Positions 12,209 through 20,432 of a DNA stretch of 64,000 nt are shown in pieces; the first letter of the stretch is position 1, and each line of letters begins with the position of its first letter. The position numbers and the translations under genes are program-made. A model generated the notes under the pieces. It saw nothing but the letters and a program-made list of their open reading frames with translations. It was not told where the DNA came from and did not search any database. This stretch comes from Sphingopyxis sp. YR583 (GTDB lineage: Bacteria > Pseudomonadota > Alphaproteobacteria > Sphingomonadales > Sphingomonadaceae). The stretch covers positions 316,295 through 380,294 of the forward strand of contig NZ_FNWK01000003.1 of the NCBI RefSeq assembly GCF_900108295.1. The letters are read 5' to 3'.

Positions 12209-13606
12209 TCAGGCCGGAAGAAGGCCGAGACGGGCGCGCATCCGCCAGCGGAGCAGGAGTATTGCCGAGACGACGATCAAGCCAACCGCAAGGCCGATCC
12301 ACACGCCGACTCCAGCAAGCGGCGTCCAGAAGCCGAGATATATGGCGGTGCCGTAACCGGCGATCCAGTATCCGCAGATCGCTATGATCATCGGGATGCG
12401 GGTGTCCTGCAGCCCGCGCAACACGCCCGCCGCAACGGCCTGTGCCCCGTCGAAGAGCTGGAACGCGGCCGCGACGACAAGAAACTGAAGCGCAAAGCCG
12501 ACGAGCGCCGCATTTTTGGCGTCATCGACATCGACATAGATCGACAGGACGAGATGAGGGAACAACCACATCAGCAGCGCGGTAAAGGCCATGAAGCCGA
12601 TGCCGAGGATCAGCGATGCCTGCCCTGCGTAGGTGATGCCACGGTGATCGCGGGCGCCATAGGCGAGACCGACCCGGATCGTCGCCGCCTGCGCGACGCC
12701 GAACGGGATCTGGAAGGCGAGCGCCGCGACCTGCAGCGCGATCGTGTGCCCGGCAAGCTCCGCCTCACCGATCCGGCCCATCAGGAAAGCGGCGCCGGTG
12801 AACAGCCCCGCCTCGGCCAAAATGGTCAGGCTGATCGGCGTGCCGATGCGCAGCATATCGAAAAAGCGCGACCATTCGCTGCGCCACCAATTGCCGAACA
12901 GGCGATAGCGCCGCAGCCGCCGGTCGGTCTGGATGACGACGACATAAGCGGCGAGCATCAGCACGCTGGTCATCACGCTGGAAATCGCCGAGCCATGCAG
13001 GCCGAGCGCGGGCATGCCGAGATGCCCGAACACCAGCGTCCAGTTGCCGAGCGCGTTGACGAACAGCGCGCCGAAGGTGATCGCGGTCGCGATCGTCGGT
13101 CGGCCGAGCGCCGAAACGAAAATACGCAGCACCGCCGCGGCGATCATCGGGAACAGGCCCCACATCAGGATCAGCAGGAAGCTGGCGGCGCGCGCCGATG
13201 TTTCCGCCGGTTGCCCGGTTGCGAGCATGATCGGTCCGCCTGCAGCGCATATGCCCATGAAGACGACCGAAACCAGCGCGCTGAGCCACAATGCCATCCG
13301 CACGGTCCGCCGCACCTCGCGCACCGCATGTTTGCGGCGACCGAGTTCCGCGGCGATCAGCGGCGCCGATGCGCCGACGAGCCCCGATCCGGTCCACAAG
13401 AGAAGGCCGAAGATCGCGACGCCGAGCGAGGAGGCGGCGAGCGCCGCGTCGCCGAGCCGCGCCACGAAAATCACGTCGATCGCGTGGACGAGCATCTGGA
13501 GCAGGTTCGCGGCTGCAAGCGGCGCCGCAAGCGCGAGCGTCGCACGGAATTCCGTACGCAGACCCTGCGGCGTTTCTGCGGTCAGAGGGGCAGCCTGCTG
13601 CAACAT
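12209..13606 (-). CDS. MATE family multidrug/toxin efflux transporter (NorM-like)
   Basis: A 465-residue inner-membrane protein with about twelve hydrophobic helices in two homologous halves, as in MATE antiporters. Family-like signatures are LAAPLAAANLLQMLVHAIDVIFVARLG in helices 1-2 and the corresponding second-half start LRIGTPISLTILAEAGLF. These export cationic drugs or metabolites using a sodium or proton gradient. It is a single gene pointing away from groES; substrate unknown. Confidence 0.93.
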   Translation of the reverse strand: MLQQAAPLTAETPQGLRTEFRATLALAAPLAAANLLQMLVHAIDVIFVARLGDAALAASSLGVAIFGLLLWTGSGLVGASAPLIAAELGRRKHAVREVRRTVRMALWLSALVSVVFMGICAAGGPIMLATGQPAETSARAASFLLILMWGLFPMIAAAVLRIFVSALGRPTIATAITFGALFVNALGNWTLVFGHLGMPALGLHGSAISSVMTSVLMLAAYVVVIQTDRRLRRYRLFGNWWRSEWSRFFDMLRIGTPISLTILAEAGLFTGAAFLMGRIGEAELAGHTIALQVAALAFQIPFGVAQAATIRVGLAYGARDHRGITYAGQASLILGIGFMAFTALLMWLFPHLVLSIYVDVDDAKNAALVGFALQFLVVAAAFQLFDGAQAVAAGVLRGLQDTRIPMIIAICGYWIAGYGTAIYLGFWTPLAGVGVWIGLAVGLIVVSAILLLRWRMRARLGLLPA

Positions 13607-13708
13607 AGCCGGCCCGGATAGGCGCGGGGGTCCGGGGGTTCAATAGCGGGCGGGGCTCAGCGAGGCATTTCTCGGCAGGGGTGGCAGAAAGGCAACAGCG
13701 CGGCGGGT

Positions 13709-14281
13709 CTATTTGCCCCAGAGCATCGCCATCTCAACTCCGAACACGATAAAGGTCAGCGTCAGCCCAACCACGAACAGGCGATACGCATAGGCGAGAT
13801 AGCGATATTTGCGCCGCGCGAGAACGACCCCGTTCTGATAGGTGTCGCGCAGCATCGTTTCGTAGAGATCCTCTTCGGTGCGCAGCCGGGTTTTGACCGC
13901 ATCGATAAACTCGTCCTCGTCCATCTGTGCGAAGCGGCCGAAGAACAGGATATTGCTGTGGTCCTTGCCGTCCTTGTAAACGACGGGCGGCGCCTTCCCG
14001 ACGCGCGGCAACACCGCCGACACCGCGAGCAGCGCCGACAGGAAGGAGAAGGTCGCAAGGATCGCGAGCGGCATCGCAAGCGCGCCGCCCCCGGCGCGCG
14101 CCTGCCCGATCGCGAGCGTGAAGACGACGAAGGTCGCGCCCATCAGGATCGAAGCCTTCTGGTCGGCCATCTGCGACAACTGCATCGTGATCTGCTGATT
14201 GGTGCGCACGAGGTGCACCGCATTCGGCGGGAAGGAAATCGCCGGCCTTTCAGCCGATGCCTTTGAATCTGCGCTGTCCAT
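13709..14281 (-). CDS. Pycsar effector-type transmembrane protein (PycTM, former DUF5706), orphan
   Basis: A 190-residue protein. The N-terminal helix VHLVRTNQQITMQLSQMADQ runs into TM1 (about 45-60), then TM2 (68-91), a cytosolic region rich in acid and base (about 100-160), and TM3 (167-187). The motif of Gln/Ser-Met-Ala-Asp-Lys-Ala just before TM1 is the signature I associate with the PycTM domain of Pycsar anti-phage effectors. Such effectors open membranes when a cyclic pyrimidine nucleotide is made. No nucleotide cyclase is next to it: the flanks are a MATE transporter and the sphingolipid genes. It may be a domesticated or non-defence relative. Confidence 0.72.
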   Translation of the reverse strand: MDSADSKASAERPAISFPPNAVHLVRTNQQITMQLSQMADQKASILMGATFVVFTLAIGQARAGGGALAMPLAILATFSFLSALLAVSAVLPRVGKAPPVVYKDGKDHSNILFFGRFAQMDEDEFIDAVKTRLRTEEDLYETMLRDTYQNGVVLARRKYRYLAYAYRLFVVGLTLTFIVFGVEMAMLWGK

Positions 14282-14445
14282 GCCAAGCTGCCCCTGCCCG
14301 ATACTCTACGAGCGACCCGTCACGGGGATGCCACGAAGTCCCGCCAGCGGCAAGATGCTGCCCTGTTCCCGCCGCATTCGCTTGCCAATCGGGAGCCTTC
14401 GCGGCATGCCCGCGCGCAACTTTATTCCTTAATAGGACGCATCCC

Positions 14446-14682
14446 ATGAGCACCGCCCTCACCGACCAGATTTTCGGGCTGATCGCCCCCTTCAACAAGA
14501 AGGGCGTCGAACTGACCGACGCCACGACCTTTGCCGGCGACCTTGAATGGGACAGCCTGACGGTGATGGATTTCGTTGCCGAGGTCGAGGACACGTTCGA
14601 CATCATCATCAGCATGAACATGCAAGCCGAGATCGAGACGGTTGGCCAGCTGATCGCCGCCGTCGAGAAGCTGCAGGGCTGA
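14446..14682 (+). CDS. Acyl carrier protein for sphingolipid synthesis
   Basis: A 78-residue ACP with the phosphopantetheine attachment motif in LEWDSLTVMDF (Ser of DSL) and acidic helix III. It lies 7 bases before serine palmitoyltransferase, the arrangement seen in sphingomonads and Caulobacter, where a dedicated ACP presents the acyl thioester to the transferase. ATG at 14446 follows an AGGA ribosome site. It is probably first in an ACP-SPT operon. Confidence 0.93.
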   Translation: MSTALTDQIFGLIAPFNKKGVELTDATTFAGDLEWDSLTVMDFVAEVEDTFDIIISMNMQAEIETVGQLIAAVEKLQG

Positions 14683-14689
14683 TCCGTCA

Positions 14690-15892
14690 ATGACCGACCT
14701 CTTCAGCAAGTTCGACCCGCTGATCCAGCAGCGCGAGGCGCTGCTCGCGACCGGCGTCACCGACCCGTTCAGCCTGGTTATGGAAAGGGTGGTCTCGCCG
14801 ACCGTCGCAATCTGCAACGGGCGCGAGACGATCCTGCTCGGCACCTATAATTATATGGGCATGACCTTCGACGAGGATGTCATCGCCGCGGGCAAGGATG
14901 CGCTCGACAAGTTCGGCAGCGGCACCACCGGCAGCCGCGTGCTCAACGGCACCTATCAGGGGCACAAGGAGTGCGAGGACGCGCTGAAAGAATTTTACGC
15001 CATGGACCATGCCATGGTGTTCTCGACCGGATATCAGGCGAACCTCGGCATCATTTCGACGATCGCGGGCAAGGGCGACTATGTCATCCTCGATATCGAC
15101 AGCCATGCGTCGATCTATGACGGGTGCAAGATGGGCGACGCCGAAATCGTCGCTTTTCGCCACAATGACGTCGAAGCGCTCGAAAAAAGGCTGAAGCGCC
15201 TGCCCCCCGAAGCGGGCAAGCTCGTCGTGCTCGAAGGCGTCTATTCGATGCTCGGCGATATCGCGCCGCTGAAAGAGATGATCCGCGTCTCGAAGGAAGC
15301 TGGCGCGATGGTGCTGGTCGACGAAGCGCATTCGATGGGTTTCATCGGCGAGCATGGCCGCGGCGTTGCCGAGGCGCAGGGCGTGATCGACGATGTCGAC
15401 TTCATCATCGGCACGTTCAGCAAGAGCGTCGGCACCGTCGGCGGCTTCTGCGTCTCGAACCACCCGAAGTTCGAAATCATGCGGCTCGTCTGCCGCCCCT
15501 ATGTGTTCACCGCCTCGCTGCCGCCGAGCGTCGTCGCCACCGCCGCGACGAGCATCCGCAAGCTGATGCACGGATCGAACAAGCGCGCGCATCTGTGGGA
15601 AAATTCGAAGGTGCTGCACAAGGGGCTTCGCGATCTGGGCTTCACGCTCGGTACCGAGGAGCCGCAGTCGGCGATTATCGCGGTGATCATGCCCGACCTC
15701 GAAAAGGGCGCGATGATGTGGGAGGCGCTTCTGGAGGAAGGGCTGTACGTCAATCTCGCACGCCCACCGGCGACCCCCGCGGGCATGACGTTGCTGCGCT
15801 GTTCGCTCTGCGCCGAGCATTCGAGCGAGCAGGTAACCGAGATCCTCGGCCGTTTCGAACGCGCGGGCAAACGAGTGGGCATTATCGGCTGA
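14690..15892 (+). CDS. spt: Serine palmitoyltransferase
   Basis: This 400-residue PLP enzyme of the alpha-oxoamine synthase family condenses L-serine with an acyl thioester to 3-ketosphinganine, the first step of sphingolipid synthesis. It shows NYMG, the GSGTTGSRVLNGTYQGH block, the cofactor-contacting DEAHS (Asp211) and the Schiff-base lysine in TFSKSVGTVGG (Lys245). The related glycine enzymes KBL and HemA are alternatives, but the linked ACP and sphingomonad context favour SPT. This is a soluble, homodimeric cytoplasmic type, in contrast to the eukaryotic membrane enzyme. Confidence 0.95.
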   Translation: MTDLFSKFDPLIQQREALLATGVTDPFSLVMERVVSPTVAICNGRETILLGTYNYMGMTFDEDVIAAGKDALDKFGSGTTGSRVLNGTYQGHKECEDALKEFYAMDHAMVFSTGYQANLGIISTIAGKGDYVILDIDSHASIYDGCKMGDAEIVAFRHNDVEALEKRLKRLPPEAGKLVVLEGVYSMLGDIAPLKEMIRVSKEAGAMVLVDEAHSMGFIGEHGRGVAEAQGVIDDVDFIIGTFSKSVGTVGGFCVSNHPKFEIMRLVCRPYVFTASLPPSVVATAATSIRKLMHGSNKRAHLWENSKVLHKGLRDLGFTLGTEEPQSAIIAVIMPDLEKGAMMWEALLEEGLYVNLARPPATPAGMTLLRCSLCAEHSSEQVTEILGRFERAGKRVGIIG

Positions 15893-15999
15893 ACCGAGCC
15901 GCGCCGCCGACCAGCGGATTCCTTTTCGGGGCGAGTTGAAGCGGCGGCGCAGCGGTGAGGACTTCGGCGCTTTGCGGCGCCGCGCTTGTCCGGTAAGAC

Positions 16000-17976
16000 A
16001 TGCCCGTGTTCGAGCGGGATATCGATAGCGAAAACGACGGCCGGCGGGAGCGTATTCGCTTCTGGCTGACGATCGTGCTGGGCGCGGTCCTGACCGGTAT
16101 CGTCGGGGCGCTCGTGCTGCTGCTCGCGCAGGCCAACGACAATTATGATCGCTCGCTCGGCTGGCAGACGCAGAGCATGGAGGTGATCTCGCAGACCCGC
16201 TCGGTCGACGCCGCGATCGCCCGCGCAGAGGCGGCGCTGGGTCGCTTCGCGGTCGGTCTGCAGAAGGAAGACGGGCGCGTCTATGAATATCAATGGGGTC
16301 GTGCGCGCCAGTTCCTGACCCAATTGCGGCGCAATGTCCGCGACAACCCGAAACAAATGGCGCTGGTCGAACAGTTGACGCGCGAGATGGACAGCCGCGG
16401 AGCGCTGCTCGGCGACGCGGCGCTGAGCGCGAATTACAATCAGACCGTCGCCGCAATCTCGAAATATTATGCCGCCGGCAAAGGACAGGGCGTCAGCCAG
16501 ATCGACAAGCTGCTCAGCGAAATCATCGCGAACGAGCGCAGCCTGCTCCGCGACCGCAACCGGCTCGCGGTGGCCGACCGCGCCAGCCTCAATCAGGCGA
16601 TCCTGCTCTTTTCGCTGCTCGGCGCTGCCGCTGCGGTCATCGCGATCGGCGCCAGCTTCTCGCTGATCCGCGCCGAAGGTGAACGCCGTCTTGCGCGGCG
16701 CGAGCAGTTTGCCGAGAGCGACCGTGCGATGCAGCTCGAGGCGGCCGTCGAAGAGCGAACCGGCGAACTGGCGCAAGCGAACGAAGCGCTGCGGAGCGAG
16801 ATGGTCGAGCGCGAAACCGCCGAATCGCAGCTTCGCCAGGCCCAGAAGATGGAAGCGGTGGGGCAGCTGACCGGCGGCATCGCCCATGATTTCAACAATA
16901 TGCTGGCGGTCGTGGTCGGTGGGCTCGAACTCGCGCAGCGCTGGTTGCCGGGCACCCCGGAAAAGGCGCAGCGTCACCTCGCCAACGCGCTCGACGGTGC
17001 CAATCGCGCCGCCGACCTGACGCGGCGCCTCCTGACCTTTGCCCGCTCCGAACCCGCGCGCCCCGAAATGACCGCGATCGACGAATGTATCGCAAGCTTT
17101 GCACAGTTGATCGAACGCACGATCGGCGACCGCATTGCGCTGACGCTCGACCTTCAGGCCGATGGCCTCGCTTGCTGGGTCGACCGGCAGCAGTTCGAAA
17201 ACGCGCTGCTCAACCTTGCGGTCAACGCACGCGACGCCATGAACGGCCACGGGTCGTTGACGATCCGGACGCTCGACGACGGCGAAGGCAAGGCGCTGGC
17301 CGTGCAGGTCATCGATACCGGGTGCGGCATGTCGCCCGAGGTGCTCGAACGCGTGTTCGACCCTTTCTATACCACCAAGCCTGCCGGCCAGGGCACCGGC
17401 CTCGGCATGAGTCAGGTCTTTGCCTTTTGCCGCCAGTCGGGCGGCGAGGTGCAGATTGCGTCGACCGAGGGCGAAGGCACGAGCGTCGCCATGCTGCTTC
17501 CGATCGCAAAAGCCGAGACCGATGTCGCAGCCGACATTCTCCCGAGCGAAATGGCCGGCCCCGAAGCACCCCTCGACGCGCTGAACATCCTTGTCGTCGA
17601 GGATGACGCCCGCGTCCTCGCCGCGACGGTCGATGCGGTCAGCGAACTCGGCCACACCGCCGTCGCATGCGGCAACCCGCTTCAGGCCGAAGCGCTTGTC
17701 GAAGAACGGATGGCGGGGGGAGAGAAAGGTTTCGACCTGATACTCTCGGATGTTCTGATGCCCGAACTCACCGGCCCCGAAATGGTCGCTCAGTTGAAAC
17801 AGCGCTGGCCCGAACTGTCGGTCCTGTTCGTGACGGGCTATGCGGGCGATGCGAGCGAGGACGCCGCGTTCGGCGACCATGACGTGCTGAGAAAGCCCTT
17901 CACGCTGACGGCGCTCGACCAGGCGATCCGGCGTCGCGGCGAACCGCGACCCGAGGGCCAGCGCCTCGCGAGCTGA
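16000..17976 (+). CDS. Hybrid sensor histidine kinase/response regulator with CHASE3-like sensor
   Basis: 658 residues. TM1 (about 21-44) and TM2 (about 203-224) bracket a periplasmic helical region of the CHASE3 type (about 45-200). A coiled coil (EAAVEERTGELAQANEALRSE) leads to the HisKA dimerisation helix with GGIAHDFNNMLAV (phospho-acceptor His296). A HATPase follows (NLAVNARDAM, DTGCGM, GTGLGMSQV), then a C-terminal receiver with LSDVLMP (phospho-acceptor Asp584) and the conserved Lys in VLRKPF. No DNA-binding output is attached or adjacent, so its partner is elsewhere. Position beside sphingolipid genes is suggestive only. Its stop directly abuts the stop of the convergent gene (TGATCA). 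Confidence 0.93.
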   Translation: MPVFERDIDSENDGRRERIRFWLTIVLGAVLTGIVGALVLLLAQANDNYDRSLGWQTQSMEVISQTRSVDAAIARAEAALGRFAVGLQKEDGRVYEYQWGRARQFLTQLRRNVRDNPKQMALVEQLTREMDSRGALLGDAALSANYNQTVAAISKYYAAGKGQGVSQIDKLLSEIIANERSLLRDRNRLAVADRASLNQAILLFSLLGAAAAVIAIGASFSLIRAEGERRLARREQFAESDRAMQLEAAVEERTGELAQANEALRSEMVERETAESQLRQAQKMEAVGQLTGGIAHDFNNMLAVVVGGLELAQRWLPGTPEKAQRHLANALDGANRAADLTRRLLTFARSEPARPEMTAIDECIASFAQLIERTIGDRIALTLDLQADGLACWVDRQQFENALLNLAVNARDAMNGHGSLTIRTLDDGEGKALAVQVIDTGCGMSPEVLERVFDPFYTTKPAGQGTGLGMSQVFAFCRQSGGEVQIASTEGEGTSVAMLLPIAKAETDVAADILPSEMAGPEAPLDALNILVVEDDARVLAATVDAVSELGHTAVACGNPLQAEALVEERMAGGEKGFDLILSDVLMPELTGPEMVAQLKQRWPELSVLFVTGYAGDASEDAAFGDHDVLRKPFTLTALDQAIRRRGEPRPEGQRLAS

Positions 17977-18837
17977 TCAGCGTATCGCGCCGCCCCGGAT
18001 CAGGCGGGGCACCAAAGTCAACGCGGCGACGAGCGGCCAGCGACGCTGCCATGGCTTGATCTCGATCTTCGTTCCCGCGTGACGGTTGATCTTCCACGCG
18101 AGATAATCGATCCCGCCAGCATAGGTCAGGCTGGCCTTGGCAAGCCGCGCGATGCTGAGCGCCTTTCCCTCGAACCGCCGCAGCGCCCAGCCGCCGTTTT
18201 GCGCATCGGCGGGGATCGCATCGATCGCAGGGCCGCTGAAACGACCATAGCGTTCTGCATCCGCATCGACCACCGATTGCGCACGGCCCGTCCGTTCGGC
18301 GCGCAATTCGACCGAATAGGTGAGCGAAAAAGCGCGACGCCACCAATCGAGCGGTGCCTCGCCTTTGACCCGGCCGGCGGCGGCAAGCAACGTCGGCGCC
18401 GCGCGCGAAACCGCAGTTATCGCACGGTCGCTCGCCGTGTCATCGACCGCCCAGACCAGCCGCGACGGCTGTGCGAAGCGTGCCCAAACGGAAACATTTC
18501 GCGTTTCGGCGCCGTTCAGCCGGTCGAAGTCGGCTTCGCTGAGCACCGCATATTTGGCGATCAGCCCGCCGTGCTGGAAGGGAAAGACATTGGGCGGAAT
18601 CAGCCGGTTCGCAACCGCCATCCAGCGTTTGGGATAAGCGTCGCCATAGTCGGACACGATCAGGTAGAAATCGAGCATCAACCCGTCGAGTTCGGCTTCG
18701 CGCAGGCAGCTGCCGTAGAAAAGAACCGCGCGCGCGCTTCCCGGATATTCGGCCGCAATTGCCTGCGCCATCGCGGTGACGCGCGGATCGACCGGGATCG
18801 CGAGTTCTTCGCGGACGAGTTCAACTAGCGCAGGCAT
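17977..18837 (-). CDS. Nucleotidyltransferase-fold protein, candidate ceramide headgroup enzyme
   Basis: A 286-residue protein with a nucleotidyltransferase-like core: VLFYGSCLREAELDGLMLDFYLIV has the Gly-Ser (42-43) followed by acidic residues Asp51 and Asp56, as in the metal-binding site of pol-beta-type enzymes. It is the last gene of a DUF2141-lipid kinase-nucleotidyltransferase operon beside serine palmitoyltransferase. In Caulobacter, ceramide phosphoglycerate lipids are made by a ceramide kinase (CpgB) and, as I recall, a phosphoglycerate cytidylyltransferase (CpgD). By position this could be a counterpart, but I cannot confirm orthology. The fold call is moderate, the role is inference. 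Confidence 0.6.
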   Translation of the reverse strand: MPALVELVREELAIPVDPRVTAMAQAIAAEYPGSARAVLFYGSCLREAELDGLMLDFYLIVSDYGDAYPKRWMAVANRLIPPNVFPFQHGGLIAKYAVLSEADFDRLNGAETRNVSVWARFAQPSRLVWAVDDTASDRAITAVSRAAPTLLAAAGRVKGEAPLDWWRRAFSLTYSVELRAERTGRAQSVVDADAERYGRFSGPAIDAIPADAQNGGWALRRFEGKALSIARLAKASLTYAGGIDYLAWKINRHAGTKIEIKPWQRRWPLVAALTLVPRLIRGGAIR

Positions 18838-18844
18838 GAAGGGA

Positions 18845-19819
18845 TCAGGCGGCGAGGCGAAGGAAGGGAACCGGCTGCGTCGAGGTCAGGATAATCGGCG
18901 CACCATTTTTTGCCTGGAAGATTTCGCCGTCGAGAATGACGTTCGAGCGCTCGCCCTCGATGCGGATTTCGTCGCCCTGCTGGAAATGCACGCCGTCGAG
19001 CTGCTTTTGCCCCAACGTCCCGCGCCAGGTCGCACCGAGCATACGGAACAGCGCGCCGACATTGCTGTCGGTCGCGAGCAATTTCATATTGCCGTTCGTG
19101 CCATAGGCTTCGCTGGTGCGAATGCTGAGCAGCAATTTCTCCAGCGTCGTGACGATCAGCAGCGAGAATTTGCCCTTGAATTCGCCCTGACGGATCAGCG
19201 AGACGGTCATCGGTTGGGGCTTCGGCGGCAGACGCCCGCCGCCGATACCGAAAATGATCGCGAACAGCCCGAGGATCGCCGCAAGGAAATGGGACAATCC
19301 ATTGGGCAAGCCAAGCGGATAGATGCGATTGCGGCAATAGAGCATCACATCGGCCAGATAGGCGCCGCCAAGGAACATGCCGAGCACCGGCCGCTCTTCG
19401 CCGCCGCTGTCGAGCGCGATCAACTGACGTTCGATCACATGATCCTCAAGCCGGCCGCTTTCGACCAGTTCGACGACACGCTGCAGCGCCTTGATCGGAT
19501 CCCCCTCGGCACCGAGGTCGAGCGCGATCAGATTGGTCTTTCCGTTCGGCAGCACCGCGACCGGCGGCGGCGAACCGCCGAAATGGTCGCCCGAATAGAT
19601 TTCGGTCAGCGCGGCCTGCACCGTACCGTCGCCGCCATTGATGACGACGACGCGCGGCCCGACCATTGCCATCGTGCGAATGGCCTTTTCGATCTGGTCG
19701 ACGTCCTCGACCTCATAATGAAAAATATCGGGGTGCGCCGCGCAATATTCGCGAACCTGCGGCAACAACGAGCGATTGCCCGTCGAGCGTGGATTCGAAA
19801 GGAGCGCGACGCTAGCCAT
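18845..19819 (-). CDS. Diacylglycerol kinase-family lipid kinase, candidate ceramide kinase
   Basis: The 324-residue protein has the DAGK catalytic domain: nucleotide loop VINGGDGTVQAAL (GGDGT at 62-66), VLPNGKTNLIALDLG, and a C-terminal beta domain ending with the conserved LDGEIF. Members phosphorylate diacylglycerol, sphingosine or ceramide, or act on undecaprenol-type lipids. Because the gene lies 7 bases upstream of a nucleotidyltransferase-like gene and within 3 kb of serine palmitoyltransferase, ceramide or a sphingoid base is the most likely substrate, by analogy with Caulobacter ceramide kinase. Diacylglycerol is the alternative. It is preceded in the operon by the DUF2141 gene. Confidence 0.8.
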   Translation of the reverse strand: MASVALLSNPRSTGNRSLLPQVREYCAAHPDIFHYEVEDVDQIEKAIRTMAMVGPRVVVINGGDGTVQAALTEIYSGDHFGGSPPPVAVLPNGKTNLIALDLGAEGDPIKALQRVVELVESGRLEDHVIERQLIALDSGGEERPVLGMFLGGAYLADVMLYCRNRIYPLGLPNGLSHFLAAILGLFAIIFGIGGGRLPPKPQPMTVSLIRQGEFKGKFSLLIVTTLEKLLLSIRTSEAYGTNGNMKLLATDSNVGALFRMLGATWRGTLGQKQLDGVHFQQGDEIRIEGERSNVILDGEIFQAKNGAPIILTSTQPVPFLRLAA

Positions 19820-19825
19820 TGCCGA

Positions 19826-20299
19826 TCACATATATTTCATCGAAATGGAGATCGTCTTGGGCGAGTCTCCGACCGAAAATGCCGTCTTCCTGTAACTCGG
19901 CTTGCCGAGGTTGAAGACGTTGATGCTGGGATTGTTCGACATCCCGCCGCCGTCCGACCTGAGATCGGTCTTGCCATTCCCATTGACGTCGTGACGCACC
20001 GCGATGCCATAAACACCAGCTTCGGGCAGCGGCACGCAGACAGTCATCGTCCCGGCACGCGCGGGCACTTCGACGCGGGCCAGCCAGCGTCCCTTTGCCA
20101 GCCACTCGTCCGCCGTTCCGCGATAGCTTTGCACGCGGATCTTGCCGGTCGACGCCTTGACACCGCTGATCTGAATCAGCGTCGACGGACCGTTTCTGCA
20201 CTTCGACAGATCGTTCGAGATGACCCGGCCTTCGGCCTGCGCCGTGACGGCAAATGCCAGCACGGAAACAGCAAGCAAAGCGGATACAAATTTCGACAT
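19826..20299 (-). CDS. DUF2141-type secreted protein
   Basis: A 157-residue protein with a signal peptide (SKFVSALLAVSVLAFAVTAQA, cleavage near residue 22). The beta-sandwich domain carries the family pattern: LIQISGVKASTGKIRVQSY, VCVPLPEAGVYGIAVRHDVNGNGKTD (possible calcium-like DxNxNGxTD loop), and NPSINVFNLGKPSYRKTAFSV. It would be periplasmic or outer-surface. The function of this family is not established. It is the first gene of the lipid-kinase operon and diverges from lptF. ATG at 20299 is chosen because the signal peptide begins there. Confidence 0.85.
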   Translation of the reverse strand: MSKFVSALLAVSVLAFAVTAQAEGRVISNDLSKCRNGPSTLIQISGVKASTGKIRVQSYRGTADEWLAKGRWLARVEVPARAGTMTVCVPLPEAGVYGIAVRHDVNGNGKTDLRSDGGGMSNNPSINVFNLGKPSYRKTAFSVGDSPKTISISMKYM

Positions 20300-20432
20300 G
20301 ACCTCAAAACCTCCAGAGGCTATAGCCATCTCCGCGAGCGCAAAAACGCGCGCCGACATGGGTCCCTGTCGCCCTTGAATCGGCATATCGGAAACAACTG
20401 CGGCCAAATCATGGTGATGGGGCGACGAAAGA

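Noticed and set aside
13709..14281. A defence island around the PycTM-like gene
   Set aside because: No cyclase, restriction, toxin-antitoxin or integrase gene is found nearby; the flanks are ordinary chromosome genes.
15499..17880. Long minus-strand frame opposite spt and the sensor kinase
   Set aside because: It is antisense to well-supported genes with catalytic motifs; the translation is compositionally odd and has no start context.
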